Translations under genes and position numbers: made by a program
In this document: piece by piece, positions 45,024 through 54,794 of the stretch
How the letters are laid out: each line of letters starts with the position of its first letter
Numbering within the stretch: the stretch's first letter is position 1
Assembly: GCA_963808315.1 (NCBI GenBank)
Contig: CAWEFK010000013.1
Location: 248,001-312,000 of the forward strand
DNA length: 64,000 bases
DNA from: Palsa-504 sp963808315
GTDB taxonomy: Bacteria > Actinomycetota > Actinomycetes > Streptosporangiales > Streptosporangiaceae
Reading direction: 5' to 3'
Notes under the pieces: model-generated
Told to the model about the DNA's origin: nothing
The model's input: the letters and a program-made list of their open reading frames with translations, nothing else
The model's database searches: none

Positions 45024-46181
45024 ATGGGTTCTGACGTGCGATGTGCCGCGCTGATCGCGGTCCTGGCGATGGTCGCGGGAGTGCTGGCCGCCTGCAGCGG
45101 CGGCAGCGCGCCGGGGCCGGCGGACCAGGTCTCGGTGTCCAACGGGGGCTGCGGGGCCGGCTGGCACCTGGCCGGGCCCGGCTGGCACACGTTCCAGGTT
45201 TACAACGCGGCGGCCGAAGGCGGCGAGGTCGACCTGATCGACCCGGCCAACGGGGCCATCTACGCGGAGATCGAGGACCTGGGCCCGAGCACGAGCAGCC
45301 CGATGCGGCTGGACGTGGGCTCCGGTTCCTACGCGTTCCGGTGCCTGTTCGAGGACTACGACCCGATCACCGGGCCGACCGTGGTGGTGGCCGGGCACAC
45401 CGGCGGCACCCCGGCGATCCTCCCGGTCACCAGCAACGATCTCATCACCCGGGGCCACGAGTACCACGCCTACGTGACCGCGGGCCTGGACACGCTGGCT
45501 GGCCAGACCGCCGCGCTGGCCGCGGACGTCCGCGGCGGGAACCTCGGCGCGGCCAGGACCGCGTGGCTGACCGCGCACCTGACCTACGAGCGGCTCGGGG
45601 CGGCGTACGACGCGTTCGGCCCCTTCGACGACGAGATCGACGGCCGGCCGGACGGGCTGGCCGGCGGCGTCGGCTCCCCCCGGTGGACCGGCTTCTACCG
45701 GCTGGAGTACGGCCTGTGGCACGGCCAGAGCGCGCACCAGCTGGCCGGGGTCGCGGACACGCTGGCCGCCGACGTCCTGGCCCTGCGGAAGTCGTGGCCG
45801 AGCACCGAGATCAACCTGCTCGACATCGGGCTGCGCACCCACGAGATCCTGGAGAACGCCCTGGAATTCCAGCTCACCGGGCACGACGACTACGGCAGCG
45901 GCAGCACCCTGGCCACCACGGGGGCCAACGTCACCGGCACCCTGGAGCTGCTGACCGTCCTGCGCCCCCTGCTGGTCCCCCGCTACCCCAGCCTGCCCGC
46001 CGTCTACACCTGGCTGGCCCGCCTGACGTCCCTGCTCAATCAGGACAAACGGCCGAACGGACAGTGGCTCCCCGTTTCCGGGCTCAGCGAAAGCAGCCGC
46101 CAGCGGCTCGACGCGGCCTGCAGCCAGTCCCTCGAGGAACTCGCCCCCATCGCCGCCATCACCGAACCCAGGGTCACCTGA
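45024..46181 (+). CDS. efeO: EfeO-type iron-uptake lipoprotein (imelysin-like)
   Basis: About 385 residues. N-terminal lipoprotein signal with lipobox VLAAC (Cys ~25), so it is anchored outside the membrane. A cupredoxin-like part (HTFQVYNAAAEGGEVDLIDP, YAFRCLFEDY) precedes the M75 imelysin domain with the HxxE motif in TAHLTYERLG, then AFGPFDDEIDGRPDGLAG and NLLDIGLRTHEILENALEF. EfeO works with EfeB and the EfeU permease in ferrous iron uptake; no EfeU is present beside it. The start is 45024 or GTG 45036. Its stop overlaps the efeB ATG. Confidence 0.9.
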   Translation: MGSDVRCAALIAVLAMVAGVLAACSGGSAPGPADQVSVSNGGCGAGWHLAGPGWHTFQVYNAAAEGGEVDLIDPANGAIYAEIEDLGPSTSSPMRLDVGSGSYAFRCLFEDYDPITGPTVVVAGHTGGTPAILPVTSNDLITRGHEYHAYVTAGLDTLAGQTAALAADVRGGNLGAARTAWLTAHLTYERLGAAYDAFGPFDDEIDGRPDGLAGGVGSPRWTGFYRLEYGLWHGQSAHQLAGVADTLAADVLALRKSWPSTEINLLDIGLRTHEILENALEFQLTGHDDYGSGSTLATTGANVTGTLELLTVLRPLLVPRYPSLPAVYTWLARLTSLLNQDKRPNGQWLPVSGLSESSRQRLDAACSQSLEELAPIAAITEPRVT

Positions 46182-47581
46182 TGACAGCCGCAGCGCCGCC
46201 ACCGGACCCGGGCGAGAGGGGGCCGGGCGGGGAGCGCGCGACGGCCGGGGGCGCGCCTGGCCAAGCCGAGGCTGGCGGGGAGCGGACGCCGCCGCGGCGG
46301 GCGTTTTTGCGTGGGGCGCTGAGCGCGGGCGTGACGGGTGTGGCGGCGGGGGCGGCCGGGGGGTACGCGTACCGGGCCTCGCGGCCGGGGTCCGGGGGTG
46401 CGGGGGCGGGCGGGGACGGCGGCGCGGCGGGGGCGGGCGGGGAGGGCGAGGCGGCGGTGCTGGCGGCGGTGCTGGCGGCGGTGCCGTTCCACGGGCGGTA
46501 CCAGGCGGGCATCTTGCCGGTGCCGCAGCGGCAGACGGCGGTGATCTCGTACAACGCGACCGCGGACGGGCGCGCGGAACTCGTCGACCTGTTCCAGACG
46601 ATCACGGCGCGGGCCAGGTTCCTGACCGCGGGCGGCGACCCGCCGCCGGTCGGGATCGGGGCGCCGCCGTCCGATTCGGGCGTGCTCGGGGCGACCGTGG
46701 TGCCGGACGGGCTCACGGTGACGGTCGGAGTGGGCTCGACACTGTTCGACGAGCGTTACGGGCTGGCCGCGCGGCGACCCGCCGGGCTCACGCCGATGCG
46801 CACGTTCCCCAACGACGACCTGGACCCGGCCCAGTGCGGCGGGGACCTGGTGGTGCAGCTCAGCGCGGGGCACGCGGACACCGTCATGCACGCGCTGCGC
46901 GACATCGCCAGGCACACCCGGGGCGGCATGCAGGCGTCCTGGCGGATCGACGGCTTCACCAGCCCGCCCCGGCCCGGCGGGACCGTGCCGCGCAACATGC
47001 TCGGCTTCATGGACGGCATCTCCAACCCCGCCACGAACGACCCGGCCCAGCTGGACCGCCTGGTCTGGATCCAGCCGGACACCGCGGGCGAGCCCGCCTG
47101 GACGGCCGGCGGCAGCTATTTCGTGGTCCGGCTGATCAGGATGTTCGTCGAGTTCTGGGACCGGGTCGACATCGCCGAGCAGGAAAACATGATCGGCCGC
47201 CGCCGGGCCACCGGCTGCCCGCTCGACGCGGACAGCATCGACGCGACGCCGAACTTCGCGCTCGACCCCACCGGCGAGATCATCCCGCTCACCGCCCACC
47301 TGCGGCTGGCCAACCCGCGGACCCCGCAGACCGCGGCCAGCCGGATCCTGCGGCGGGCCTACAACTACGACCGCGGCCTGGACCAGGTCGGCGACCTGGA
47401 CATCGGGCTGGTCTTCACCTGCTTCCAGCAGGACGTGAAGCGGCAGTTCGAGGCGGTGCAGACGCGCCTGATCGACGAGCCCCTGGTCGACTACGTCAGC
47501 CCGTTCGGCGGCGGCTACTTCCTGGCCCTGCCCGGCGTGCTCGACCGCACCGACTACCTGGGCCGCGCGCTGCTGGCCTGA
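46181..47581 (+). CDS. efeB: EfeB, Tat-exported dye-decolorizing peroxidase
   Basis: 466 residues. Twin-arginine signal RRAFLRGALSAGVTGVAAGA at residues ~40-60. The DyP peroxidase domain has the GxxDG motif in MLGFMDGISNPA, the distal-side region and the late block LRRAYNYDRGLDQVGDLDIG with LVFTCFQQDVKRQFE. It is predicted to bind heme and, in the Efe system, act in iron or heme-iron handling outside the membrane. ATG 46181 overlaps the efeO stop. Export needs the Tat system; tatB is in this window. Confidence 0.92.
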   Translation: MTAAAPPPDPGERGPGGERATAGGAPGQAEAGGERTPPRRAFLRGALSAGVTGVAAGAAGGYAYRASRPGSGGAGAGGDGGAAGAGGEGEAAVLAAVLAAVPFHGRYQAGILPVPQRQTAVISYNATADGRAELVDLFQTITARARFLTAGGDPPPVGIGAPPSDSGVLGATVVPDGLTVTVGVGSTLFDERYGLAARRPAGLTPMRTFPNDDLDPAQCGGDLVVQLSAGHADTVMHALRDIARHTRGGMQASWRIDGFTSPPRPGGTVPRNMLGFMDGISNPATNDPAQLDRLVWIQPDTAGEPAWTAGGSYFVVRLIRMFVEFWDRVDIAEQENMIGRRRATGCPLDADSIDATPNFALDPTGEIIPLTAHLRLANPRTPQTAASRILRRAYNYDRGLDQVGDLDIGLVFTCFQQDVKRQFEAVQTRLIDEPLVDYVSPFGGGYFLALPGVLDRTDYLGRALLA

Positions 47582-47710
47582 CTGGCCCGGGCGGCGTGAT
47601 CCATTCTTGATCACGCGTTCGCCTTCTGGTCAGGTTCAGTGCGCATCGGTGTCATCCCAGCGTGTCAGTTTTTGACTCCTGATGTGAGTCCGCAAACTCA
47701 GGAGGGTGAG

Positions 47711-49444
47711 ATGGGCGAAGGCCCAGCAACGGTCCGCGGCAGGCGGAACTCGAGGACACGAGTCCGGTACTACGCGGCCATCGGCGCGGCGGTGGTGATC
47801 GGCACAGGCGTCGCCGTCGGGACCACGGTGACCGGCGCGAGCGCGTCGCCGAACACGCCGAACGCGGTGCCCGTCCCGGCGACAAGCGCGGCGAGCAGCT
47901 GGACAGTGACGTCGGGCACCGCCACGCCGATCAAGCACGTGGTGGTGATCTTCGACGAGAACGAGTCGTTCGACCACTACTTCGGGACCTACCCGTACGC
48001 GGCCAACACCGACGGCAGCACGTTCACCGCCAAGCGCGGCACCCCGAAGGTGAACGGCCTGTACACCAAGATCACCAAGAGCGGCCCGACGGGCCCGCTG
48101 CTGACCGCCAACCCGAACAGCTACAACCCGGAGCGGCTCACCCATGCCCAGGCGCTGACCTGCGACCAGAACCACGGTTACACGCCCGAGCAGGACGCCT
48201 TCGACGGCGGCAAGATGGACGAGTTCGTCCAGTACACGCAGAGCGCCTCGACCTGCGCGGCCGGCACGAACGAGTACTTCCAGCCCGGCCTGGTAATGGA
48301 CTACTACGACGGCAACACGGTCACCGGGCTGTGGAATTACGCGCAGAACTACGCGATGAGCGAGAACAACTACGACACCGACTTCGGCCCGTCGACGCCC
48401 GGCGCGCTCAACCTGATCTCGGGCAGCGACGGCGACGGCTACGCGGTCAGCCCGTCCACCGGCGCGGTCGAGCCGGACCCGGGCAGCGTGAGCGCGCTGA
48501 ACAGCGCCGGGCTTGGCACGATCTACGGCGACCTCGACCCCGCCTACGACGAGTGCTCGGACTCCAGCCACACCTCGACCAACCCGGTCGGCGTCGAGAC
48601 CGGCAAGAACATCGGCGACCTGCTCAACGCCAAGAACATCAGCTGGGGCTGGTTCCAGGGCGGGTTCGCGCCGACCTCGACCAATTCGGCCGGCGACGCG
48701 GTATGCGGCGCCGAGCACGAGAACATCGGGGGCGTCGAGGTCGCGGACTACTCCCCGCACCACAACCCGTTCCAGTACTACAAGTCCACGGCCAACCCCA
48801 AGCACCTGCCGCCGTCCTCGGAGCGGGCCATCGGCCACACCGACCAGGCCAACCACCAGTACGACCTGTCCGACTTCTACACCACGCTGAAGGACGGCAA
48901 CATGCCGTCGGTCAGCTTCCTGAAGGCGGCGGAGTACCAGGACGCGCACCCCGGCTACTCGGACCCGCTGGACGAGCAGACGTTCCTGGTGAACACGATC
49001 AACCAGATCGAGAAGTCCAGGTACTGGAGCTCCACCGCCATCGTCATCACCTACGACGACTCCGACGGCTGGTACGACCACCAGTCCTCGCCGATCGTGA
49101 ACGGCTCGGACACCGCGGCGGACGCGGCCGTCTGCTCCACCGCGGCCATCACGCTGGGCGACACCCCGGACCGCTGCGGCTACGGCCCGCGGCTGCCGCT
49201 GGTGGTCATCTCCCCCTACACCCAGTCGAACTACGTCAGCAACAACCTGACCGACCAGGCCTCGGTGACCAAGTTCATCGAGGACAACTGGCTGCGCGGC
49301 CAGCGGATCGGGGACGGCTCCTACGACGCGAGCTCGGGGAGCCTGGACGCGCGCGGCGGCGTGCTCGACTTCCACACCTGGCCGCACTTCCGGCCGGTCA
49401 TCCTCAACCCGACCACGGGCGAGGTCGTCAACAGCTGGAAGTGA
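47711..49444 (+). CDS. Secreted phospholipase C/acid phosphatase-family phosphoesterase
   Basis: 577 residues. N-terminal basic segment and hydrophobic helix (YYAAIGAAVVIGTGVAVGTT), a Sec-type signal. The phosphoesterase family (PF04185) opening is VVVIFDENESFDHYFGTYPY with the metal-binding Asp/Glu/Asn. Later conserved parts: NYDTDFGPSTPGALNLISG, SWGWFQGGF, SVSFLKAAEYQDAHPGYSDP and IVITYDDSDGWYDH, then GYGPRLPLVVISPYTQSNYV. The substrate may be phospholipid or another phosphoester. ATG 47711 follows AGGAGGGTGAG; 47639 is an unlikely longer start. Confidence 0.92.
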   Translation: MGEGPATVRGRRNSRTRVRYYAAIGAAVVIGTGVAVGTTVTGASASPNTPNAVPVPATSAASSWTVTSGTATPIKHVVVIFDENESFDHYFGTYPYAANTDGSTFTAKRGTPKVNGLYTKITKSGPTGPLLTANPNSYNPERLTHAQALTCDQNHGYTPEQDAFDGGKMDEFVQYTQSASTCAAGTNEYFQPGLVMDYYDGNTVTGLWNYAQNYAMSENNYDTDFGPSTPGALNLISGSDGDGYAVSPSTGAVEPDPGSVSALNSAGLGTIYGDLDPAYDECSDSSHTSTNPVGVETGKNIGDLLNAKNISWGWFQGGFAPTSTNSAGDAVCGAEHENIGGVEVADYSPHHNPFQYYKSTANPKHLPPSSERAIGHTDQANHQYDLSDFYTTLKDGNMPSVSFLKAAEYQDAHPGYSDPLDEQTFLVNTINQIEKSRYWSSTAIVITYDDSDGWYDHQSSPIVNGSDTAADAAVCSTAAITLGDTPDRCGYGPRLPLVVISPYTQSNYVSNNLTDQASVTKFIEDNWLRGQRIGDGSYDASSGSLDARGGVLDFHTWPHFRPVILNPTTGEVVNSWK

Positions 49445-49564
49445 GCCAGCGCTGAGGTGGCGAGCGGCCGCGACCGTCCTCGGGCGATCGCGGTCGCTTG
49501 CGTCACGCACCACGGTCCGTTCGGCAGAATCATGGCTTTTCAGCATGCGTATTAGCATGAGGGC

Positions 49565-50710
49565 ATGAGCTCACCGCCGATGGCCCCGCCCAGCCCCGAG
49601 CAAGTGACCAAGGCGCTGGACGGGGTGCAGGACCCCGAGATCCACCGGCCCATCACCGAGCTCGGCATGGTCAAGAACGTCCACGTCGCGGCGGACGGGG
49701 CGGTGCTGGTCGAGGTGTGGCTGACCGTGTCGGGATGCCCGCTGCGGGAGACCATCATCCGCGAGGTCACCGCGGCGGTGACCAAGCTGCCCGGCGTGTC
49801 CTCCGTGCGCGTCGACCTGGACGTGATGAGCGAGGAGCAGCGGCGGGCCCTGCAGACCCACCTGCGCGGCGGCAAGGCCGAGCCGGTGATCCCGTTCGCC
49901 CAGCCGTCCTCGCTGACCCGGGTGTACGCGGTGGCCAGCGGCAAGGGCGGGGTGGGCAAGTCCTCGGTCACGGTCAACCTGGCCGCCGCGCTGGCCGCGG
50001 CCGGCCAGAAGGTCGGCGTGGTGGACGCCGACATCTACGGGCACTCGGTGCCGCGGATGCTCGGCGTCACCGGCCGCCCCACCCCGGTCGAGAACATGAT
50101 CATGCCGCCGTCGGCGCACGGCGTGAAGGTCATCTCGATCGGCATGTTCACCAAGGGCAACACGCCCGTGGTCTGGCGCGGGCCGATGCTGCACCGGGCG
50201 CTGCAGCAGTTTCTCGCCGACGTGTACTGGGGCGACCTGGACGTGCTGCTGCTCGACCTGCCCCCCGGCACCGGCGACATCGCCATCTCGGTGGCCCAGA
50301 TGCTGCCCGGCGCCGAGCTGCTCGTGGTGACCACCCCGCAGCTGGCCGCGGCCGAGGTGGCCGAACGGGCGGGCGCGATCGCCTCGCAGACCCACCAGCG
50401 GCTCAGCGGGGTCATCGAGAACATGTCCTACCTGGTCTGCCCGCACTGCGGCGAGCAGACGGAACTGTTCGGCTCGGGCGGCGGCGCCACGGTGGCGGCC
50501 GCGCTCAGCCGGCTGAGCGGGGCTCAGGTGCCGCTGCTCGGACAGGTGCCGATGGACGTCCGGCTGCGCGAAGGCGGTGACGCCGGGGTCCCGCTGGTGC
50601 TCAGCGACCCCGACTCCCCCGCGGCGCTCGCGCTGCGGAAGATCGCCGACGACCTCGGCGCCCGCAGCCGCGGGCTGGCCGGACGTAACCTCGGCATAAC
50701 GCCGCGCTAA
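49565..50710 (+). CDS. mrp: Mrp/NBP35-type Fe-S cluster carrier ATPase
   Basis: 381 residues, intact. N-terminal MIP18/DUF59 domain (~10-85, LDGVQDPEIHRPITELGMVK), then the deviant Walker A VASGKGGVGKSSVTVNLAAA (~120-140), VDADIYGHSVPRML, LDLPPGTGDIAISVAQ, and the cluster-binding CxxC in YLVCPHCGEQTELFG. Carries Fe-S clusters to apoproteins. Convergent with tatB, the common arrangement beside sigE clusters in actinomycetes. Confidence 0.95.
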   Translation: MSSPPMAPPSPEQVTKALDGVQDPEIHRPITELGMVKNVHVAADGAVLVEVWLTVSGCPLRETIIREVTAAVTKLPGVSSVRVDLDVMSEEQRRALQTHLRGGKAEPVIPFAQPSSLTRVYAVASGKGGVGKSSVTVNLAAALAAAGQKVGVVDADIYGHSVPRMLGVTGRPTPVENMIMPPSAHGVKVISIGMFTKGNTPVVWRGPMLHRALQQFLADVYWGDLDVLLLDLPPGTGDIAISVAQMLPGAELLVVTTPQLAAAEVAERAGAIASQTHQRLSGVIENMSYLVCPHCGEQTELFGSGGGATVAAALSRLSGAQVPLLGQVPMDVRLREGGDAGVPLVLSDPDSPAALALRKIADDLGARSRGLAGRNLGITPR

Positions 50711-50785
50711 CGGGTCGCGGGAGCGTGCGCTCAGGTCGCGTCGGAGTCGAAGGGGGGCCGCTCGCCGGGGGCGAGCCTGCTGCCG

Positions 50786-51076
50786 TTAGACCCGGGGCGG
50801 CTGCGGTGCGCGGCGCTGCGGGGCGTCCCCGTTGAGGTCGTCGAAGAGGTGCTTCTGCACGAAACGCTTCGGGTTCAGGTCCTCGATCTCGAAGTCGGCG
50901 AACTCGGGCCCGAGCCCCTCCCGCAGGTCGTTCTTGGCGCCCTCGGCGATCCTGCGCAGGTCCCGCAGCGCCCGGCCGGCCTGTGAGGCCATCTTGGGCA
51001 GCTCGTTCGGCCCGAAGATGACAAGCGCGATCACCGCCAGGATCAGCAGCTTGGTGATGTTAAGGTCGAAAAACAC
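50786..51076 (-). CDS. tatB: Sec-independent protein translocase protein TatB
   Basis: 96 residues. One N-terminal transmembrane helix LNITKLLILAVIALVIFGPN with the conserved Glu-Leu-Pro hinge (NELPKMASQAGRALRDLRR), then an amphipathic helix and charged tail. GTG 51074-51076 begins VFFDLNITKLL, directly before the helix as expected. TatB receives twin-arginine substrates such as EfeB in this window. Last gene of the sigE-rseA-RseB-like-tatB run. Confidence 0.93.
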   Translation of the reverse strand: MFFDLNITKLLILAVIALVIFGPNELPKMASQAGRALRDLRRIAEGAKNDLREGLGPEFADFEIEDLNPKRFVQKHLFDDLNGDAPQRRAPQPPRV

Positions 51077-51183
51077 GCTCAGCTCTTCGTCGGGCGGGTG
51101 AACACACGCTCTCGCATGTCCACTGTAAACCGTGCTACCAGTCATTCGGGGCTCCGGCGCTTCCGGCTTGGTCCCTCCCGTCA

Positions 51184-52373
51184 TCAGCCGAACGGGTTGA
51201 CCCACGACGCAAGCCGGACGAATCCCCGCGACATGCGCTTCCAGAAGCCGGGCGGCCCGTCGTGCGGCAGCGCGCCGACCACGGCGTCGACGGTCTGGGC
51301 CGGCGCGTCGGCCATCACCGTGTACACCATGTCGCGGCTGGCCCAGGTGAGCGAGCGCTGATCCGGTTCGGCCACGTAGATCACGTGGCCGGCCACGACG
51401 GTCTGCTGCCAGCCGGCCAGCCGGGCGGCCAGGTCACCCCGCTGCTCGAACACCGAGACCACGGACAGGCCATCGGAGTAGCCAAGGTCAAGCACGGTGC
51501 CGGTGCCGGTGTTGGTCTGGGCCCCGGTGAACAGCGACAGGCCGCCGGGCAGCCGGGCCGGGACCAGCCAGCCCCGGGAGTGCAGGGCCAGCAGCTGGGC
51601 GTGCGACAGCGGGTCGGTCCAGGCCCCGGGCGGATCGTCGGCGTCGCCGGCCGCCGATGGCACCGCCACCGGCGCGTCCGCCGCGAAGCGGACCTTGATG
51701 AACACGTCCTGGCTGATCACGTGCGCGCCGGAGTCGAAGACCTCACGCTCGAGCGGCAGCTTGGTCGCGTCGTCCAGCCAGAACCTCGCGGCCAGGCTGC
51801 CGTCGGCTCGCCAGGCCTCCACCACCTGCGCCGTCCGGCTGTCCGCCGAGCCCGCGCCCGCGTACGCCACGATGTAATGCGCCTCGAGCAGCTGGACGAG
51901 CGGCACCGTCACGCCGAGCACGCCCTCCGGCTGCTGACCGTCATCGTCGGCCGACAGGTACGGCTGGCTGCTGAGCGCGGTCCCCGCGGCCAGGGTCTGG
52001 GTGACCGTCTGGCCGCCGCTGACGTGCCAGATATCGGAGACCAGCACGCTCCCGCTGCCGTTGCTCCACCGGGTGACGACCTCCTCACCCTGGTAGGAGG
52101 TCAGCACCGCGGCCTGAGCCGCCTGGTTCAGCAGGCCGCAGGGCCAGCTTGCTGCTCTGCCGCCGCCCGGCGGCCTTTCGCGGCGCCGGGGCCCGGTTCG
52201 CCGCCGCGGGGGCCGGGCTGGCGCCGCGGCCGCGTCGTTACCGGACGCCGCCGCCGCCCGCCGAGCTGCTGCACGCGGTCACCAGGAAGCCCGGGCACGG
52301 CCATCGCCAGCGCGGCCGCCAGCAGGCAGGGCGACCGGCCGGAGCGGCTCAGGCGGTAGCTGGGCGTGAACAC
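51184..52373 (-). CDS. RseB/MucB-like lipoprotein of the envelope-stress cluster (frameshifted)
   Basis: The body of ~305 residues is in one frame and resembles sigma-E regulatory RseB/MucB and LolA-type folds: LTSYQGEEVVTRW, then SVLVSDIWHVSGG, VVEAWRADGSLAARFWLDDA, LPLEREVFDSG, and a C-terminal WVNPFG end. The N-terminus in other frames gives a lipoprotein signal (AAALAMAVPG then LVTACSSSAGGGG), so it should sit outside the membrane. The start is GTG 52371-52373, two bases after the anti-sigma stop. Slips near 52290 and 52140. It occupies the place that the HtrA protease has in mycobacteria. Confidence 0.72.
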
Positions 52374-52375
52374 TT

Positions 52376-52941
52376 CTACCTCACGGGAGCGACGCGGCGG
52401 TATTGCCCGCGGACGCCGGGGCCGCGCGGGCGCCGGGGCCTGCGCGGGTCGGAGATCGAACGGGACCTCACCGGTGGTGATGGCGTGCTCCACGCTGTAC
52501 ATCTCCACCGACGGAGTGATCCTCGGGCCCGGGGCCGAGTCGCTCCCGCCGCCGACCGTAAACGCGACCGTGCTCAGCCCGACAACCAGGGAGACCGTGC
52601 CGAGCATCAGGTAGCGCCGGCGCCGGGCCGACCGTGGCCGGCCCGATTGCGGCCGGGTCAGCGCCCGCTGGCCCGACGGCCGGAGGGGCGGGCCGCCGCC
52701 GCCCGGGACGCGGCGGCATCGGGCCGCCCGGGCCGGTCAGGGCGATCAGCCGACTGGTCATCGCGGCCTCGGCCGGGGCCCCGGTGTCGAGCGTGCGCAG
52801 CTTCTGCTTCAGCTCACGCAGCTCCGCGGCTTCGGCCCGGCACGGCTCGCAGCTGGCCAGGTGAGCGTGCACGCGGTCCCGTTCGGCGCCGTCAAGCTCG
52901 CCGTCGACGAGCGCGGACAACCGGTCGCCCAGATGACTCAT
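52376..52941 (-). CDS. rseA: Anti-sigma factor, zinc-finger (ZAS) type, RseA-like (frameshifted)
   Basis: Binds and silences the adjacent sigma factor. The N-terminal anti-sigma domain has LSALVDGELDGAERDRVHAH followed by LASCEPCRAEAAELR, the H-x3-C-x2-C zinc motif. After a Pro-rich linker and a slip near 52625 the next frame provides a transmembrane helix (MLGTVSLVVGLSTVAFTVGG) and the tail VEMYSVEHAITTGEVPF. A second slip gives the end QYRRVAPVR at TAG 52376-52378. ATG 52939-52941 overlaps the sigma factor stop, typical for coupled sigma/anti-sigma pairs. Confidence 0.85.
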
Positions 52942-53604
52942 AGCTCCTCCCGGCCAGCGGAGGCGGCGTGGCGCTGCACGAGGCCATGGGTGGCGGCGGC
53001 ATGGGTGGCAGGGGCGTCGGGGGCAGCGGGATTGGGGCGGCGGTGCTCGAGGGCGGCGCGCAGCTGGGCCCGGCCGCGGTGAATCCGGCTGCGCACCGTG
53101 CCCAGCTTGACTCCGAGGGTGGCGGCGATCTCCTCGTAGGAGAAGCCCTCGATGTCGCACAGCACGACGGCGGCCCGGTACTCCGGCGGCAGGGCCTTCA
53201 GCGCGGCCTGGACGTCGTCGTCGAGGTGGGTGTCGTCGAACGCCTGCGCCGGAGTGGGCTCGGAACCCGGCAGCCGGTGCGCCATCTCGTCGGCCAGGCC
53301 CTCGAAGTGGATCCGCTGCTTACGCCGCGCCGAGTCCAGGAACAAGTTCGTGGTGATGCGGTGCAGCCAGCCCTCGAACGTGCCCGGGGTGTAGCTGGAC
53401 AGCGACCTGAACACCCGCACGAACACTTCCTGGGTCAGGTCCTCCGCGTCGTGCGGGTTGCCGGTCAGCCGGTACGCCAGGCGGTAAACCCGCGCCGAGT
53501 GCACCCGGACGATGTCCTCCCACGTCGGAAGGTCCCATTCGCCCTGGTCGCGCCTGCTCCAACAGTCCGCCCTCCGGGTCACACAGTGCCGAGACTGTCA
53601 CCAT
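52938..53604 (-). CDS. sigE: ECF sigma factor SigE (one frameshift)
   Basis: Envelope-stress sigma factor. Start ATG 53602-53604 gives MVTVSALCDPEGGLLEQ; a slip near 53555 leads to RDQGEWDLPTWEDIVRVHSA. Region 2: YRLAYRLTGNPHDAEDLTQE and GWLHRITTNLFLDSARRK. Region 4: ALPPEYRAAVVLCDIEGFSY and LGVKLGTVRSRIHRGRAQLR. About 220 residues. The order sigE-rseA-tatB and the divergent O-methyltransferase gene match the actinomycete SigE locus. Confidence 0.92.
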
Positions 53605-53724
53605 CGTGCCCTGGATTCTTCCGTTACGCTAGTTGACTTCGTGTGCTGACTAGCCTAACGGCCTGGCCGGGGAAGAGTTCCCGGACCTGCGGATCTGGCG
53701 CTAGGCTGCTGCGGGTGGGCCCAC

Positions 53725-54360
53725 TTGCGTTTGCTAAGCGCCGAATACGTGCCCGAGGACGAGCCGCTGCTCGCCGCCCGGGGATGCGCGGCCGAACTCG
53801 GCGGCACCGAACCGGTGCTCCCGGCGGTCGGTGCGGCGCTGCGCTTCCTGGCCTGCGCGGTCGGGGCCAAGACCGTGGTCGAGATCGGCACCGGCTGCGG
53901 CAGCTCCGGCATCTGGCTGCTCCGCGGCATGCGCCCGGGCTCCACGCTCACCAGCGTCGACACCGAACCCGAGTACCAGCGCATGGCCCGCAAGGCGTTC
54001 ACCCAGGCGGGCTTCGCGCAAAACCAGTGCCGCCTCATCCTCGGCCGCGCGCTCGAGGTGCTGCCGCGGCTGTCCGACGGCACCTACGACATGGTGTTCT
54101 GTGACGCGGATGCCCGGGACTACGCGGATTATCTGACCGCCGCGCTGCGTCTGCTGCGGCCCGGCGGCATCGTTGCCTTCAATAACGCCCTGCTGGCTGG
54201 CCCGCCTGGGGATGCCGCGCCCGAGGATGCCGGAGGGGATGAAGGGAACGGCGATCCCTCGCTCGACCTCGCCAGCCAGGTGCGGACGAACAGCCGACTG
54301 ATCCCGGTGCTGCTGCCTCTCGGGGACGGCCTGCTCGCCGCGGTCAAGAGAGGCGACTAG
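53725..54360 (+). CDS. O-methyltransferase (class I, caffeoyl-CoA OMT-like)
   Basis: 211 residues. SAM-binding loop VVEIGTGCGSSGIWLLRGM, STLTSVDTEPEYQRMARKAF, YDMVFCDADARDYADYL and LRLLRPGGIVAFNNALLAGP. The substrate is unknown. The start is uncertain: TTG 53725 is used, but family members usually have ~20 more residues before EYVPEDEPLLAAR, so a start slip is possible. The divergent position from sigE is conserved in actinomycetes. Confidence 0.87.
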   Translation: MRLLSAEYVPEDEPLLAARGCAAELGGTEPVLPAVGAALRFLACAVGAKTVVEIGTGCGSSGIWLLRGMRPGSTLTSVDTEPEYQRMARKAFTQAGFAQNQCRLILGRALEVLPRLSDGTYDMVFCDADARDYADYLTAALRLLRPGGIVAFNNALLAGPPGDAAPEDAGGDEGNGDPSLDLASQVRTNSRLIPVLLPLGDGLLAAVKRGD

Positions 54361-54378
54361 AAACCGCTTGGGTTCGAG

Positions 54379-54546
54379 TCATCCAACCACCGATTTCAAG
54401 GCGTCACCAAGCCTGGCTGCCTCATCGGCTGTGAGCTCAACAACGAGTCGCCCGCCACCCTCAAGCGGGACACGCATCACGATGCCGCGCCCCTCTTTCG
54501 TGACCTCAAGCGGACCGTCGCCCGTCCGCGGCTTCATCGCCGCCAT
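54379..54546 (-). CDS. DUF3117 family protein
   Basis: 55 residues: MAAMKPRTGDGPLEVTKEGR, then GIVMRVPLEGGGRLVVELTA and DEAARLGDAL. It is almost identical to the family in Streptomyces and mycobacteria, where it has no assigned function. ATG 54544-54546 follows GGAAGGGGATGAG. An in-frame ATG 32 codons upstream is not family-like. Confidence 0.93.
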   Translation of the reverse strand: MAAMKPRTGDGPLEVTKEGRGIVMRVPLEGGGRLVVELTADEAARLGDALKSVVG

Positions 54547-54794
54547 TTTCTCATCCCCTTCCTCCGGACCCCACCACGGGACCTGCCCAGGCTCTGCGCA
54601 CGCCGCAACCCCGGCGCCTGCGGCGAAACCGGCCAGCCACAACCGTTTCTATCTGTCGCCCTATTATCCCGTGTTCGGAAGCAGAATGGTAATGATCGGA
54701 GATCCTTACCGCCGTCAAAGCGCGTACAACAGCCTTTTTCTCTGGCCGTTCGGTGATTTCGCCGGCGCGTCGCCTTGGCCGGGAAGGAAACCTG

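Noticed and set aside
45041..46180. Extension of the EfeB frame 380 codons upstream
   Set aside because: This stretch is an out-of-frame reading of efeO; EfeB has a proper ATG at 46181 followed by a Tat signal.
47636..49558. 640-codon reverse-strand frame opposite the phospholipase C gene
   Set aside because: Low-complexity Val/Arg/Gly text, antisense to a clear secreted phosphoesterase.
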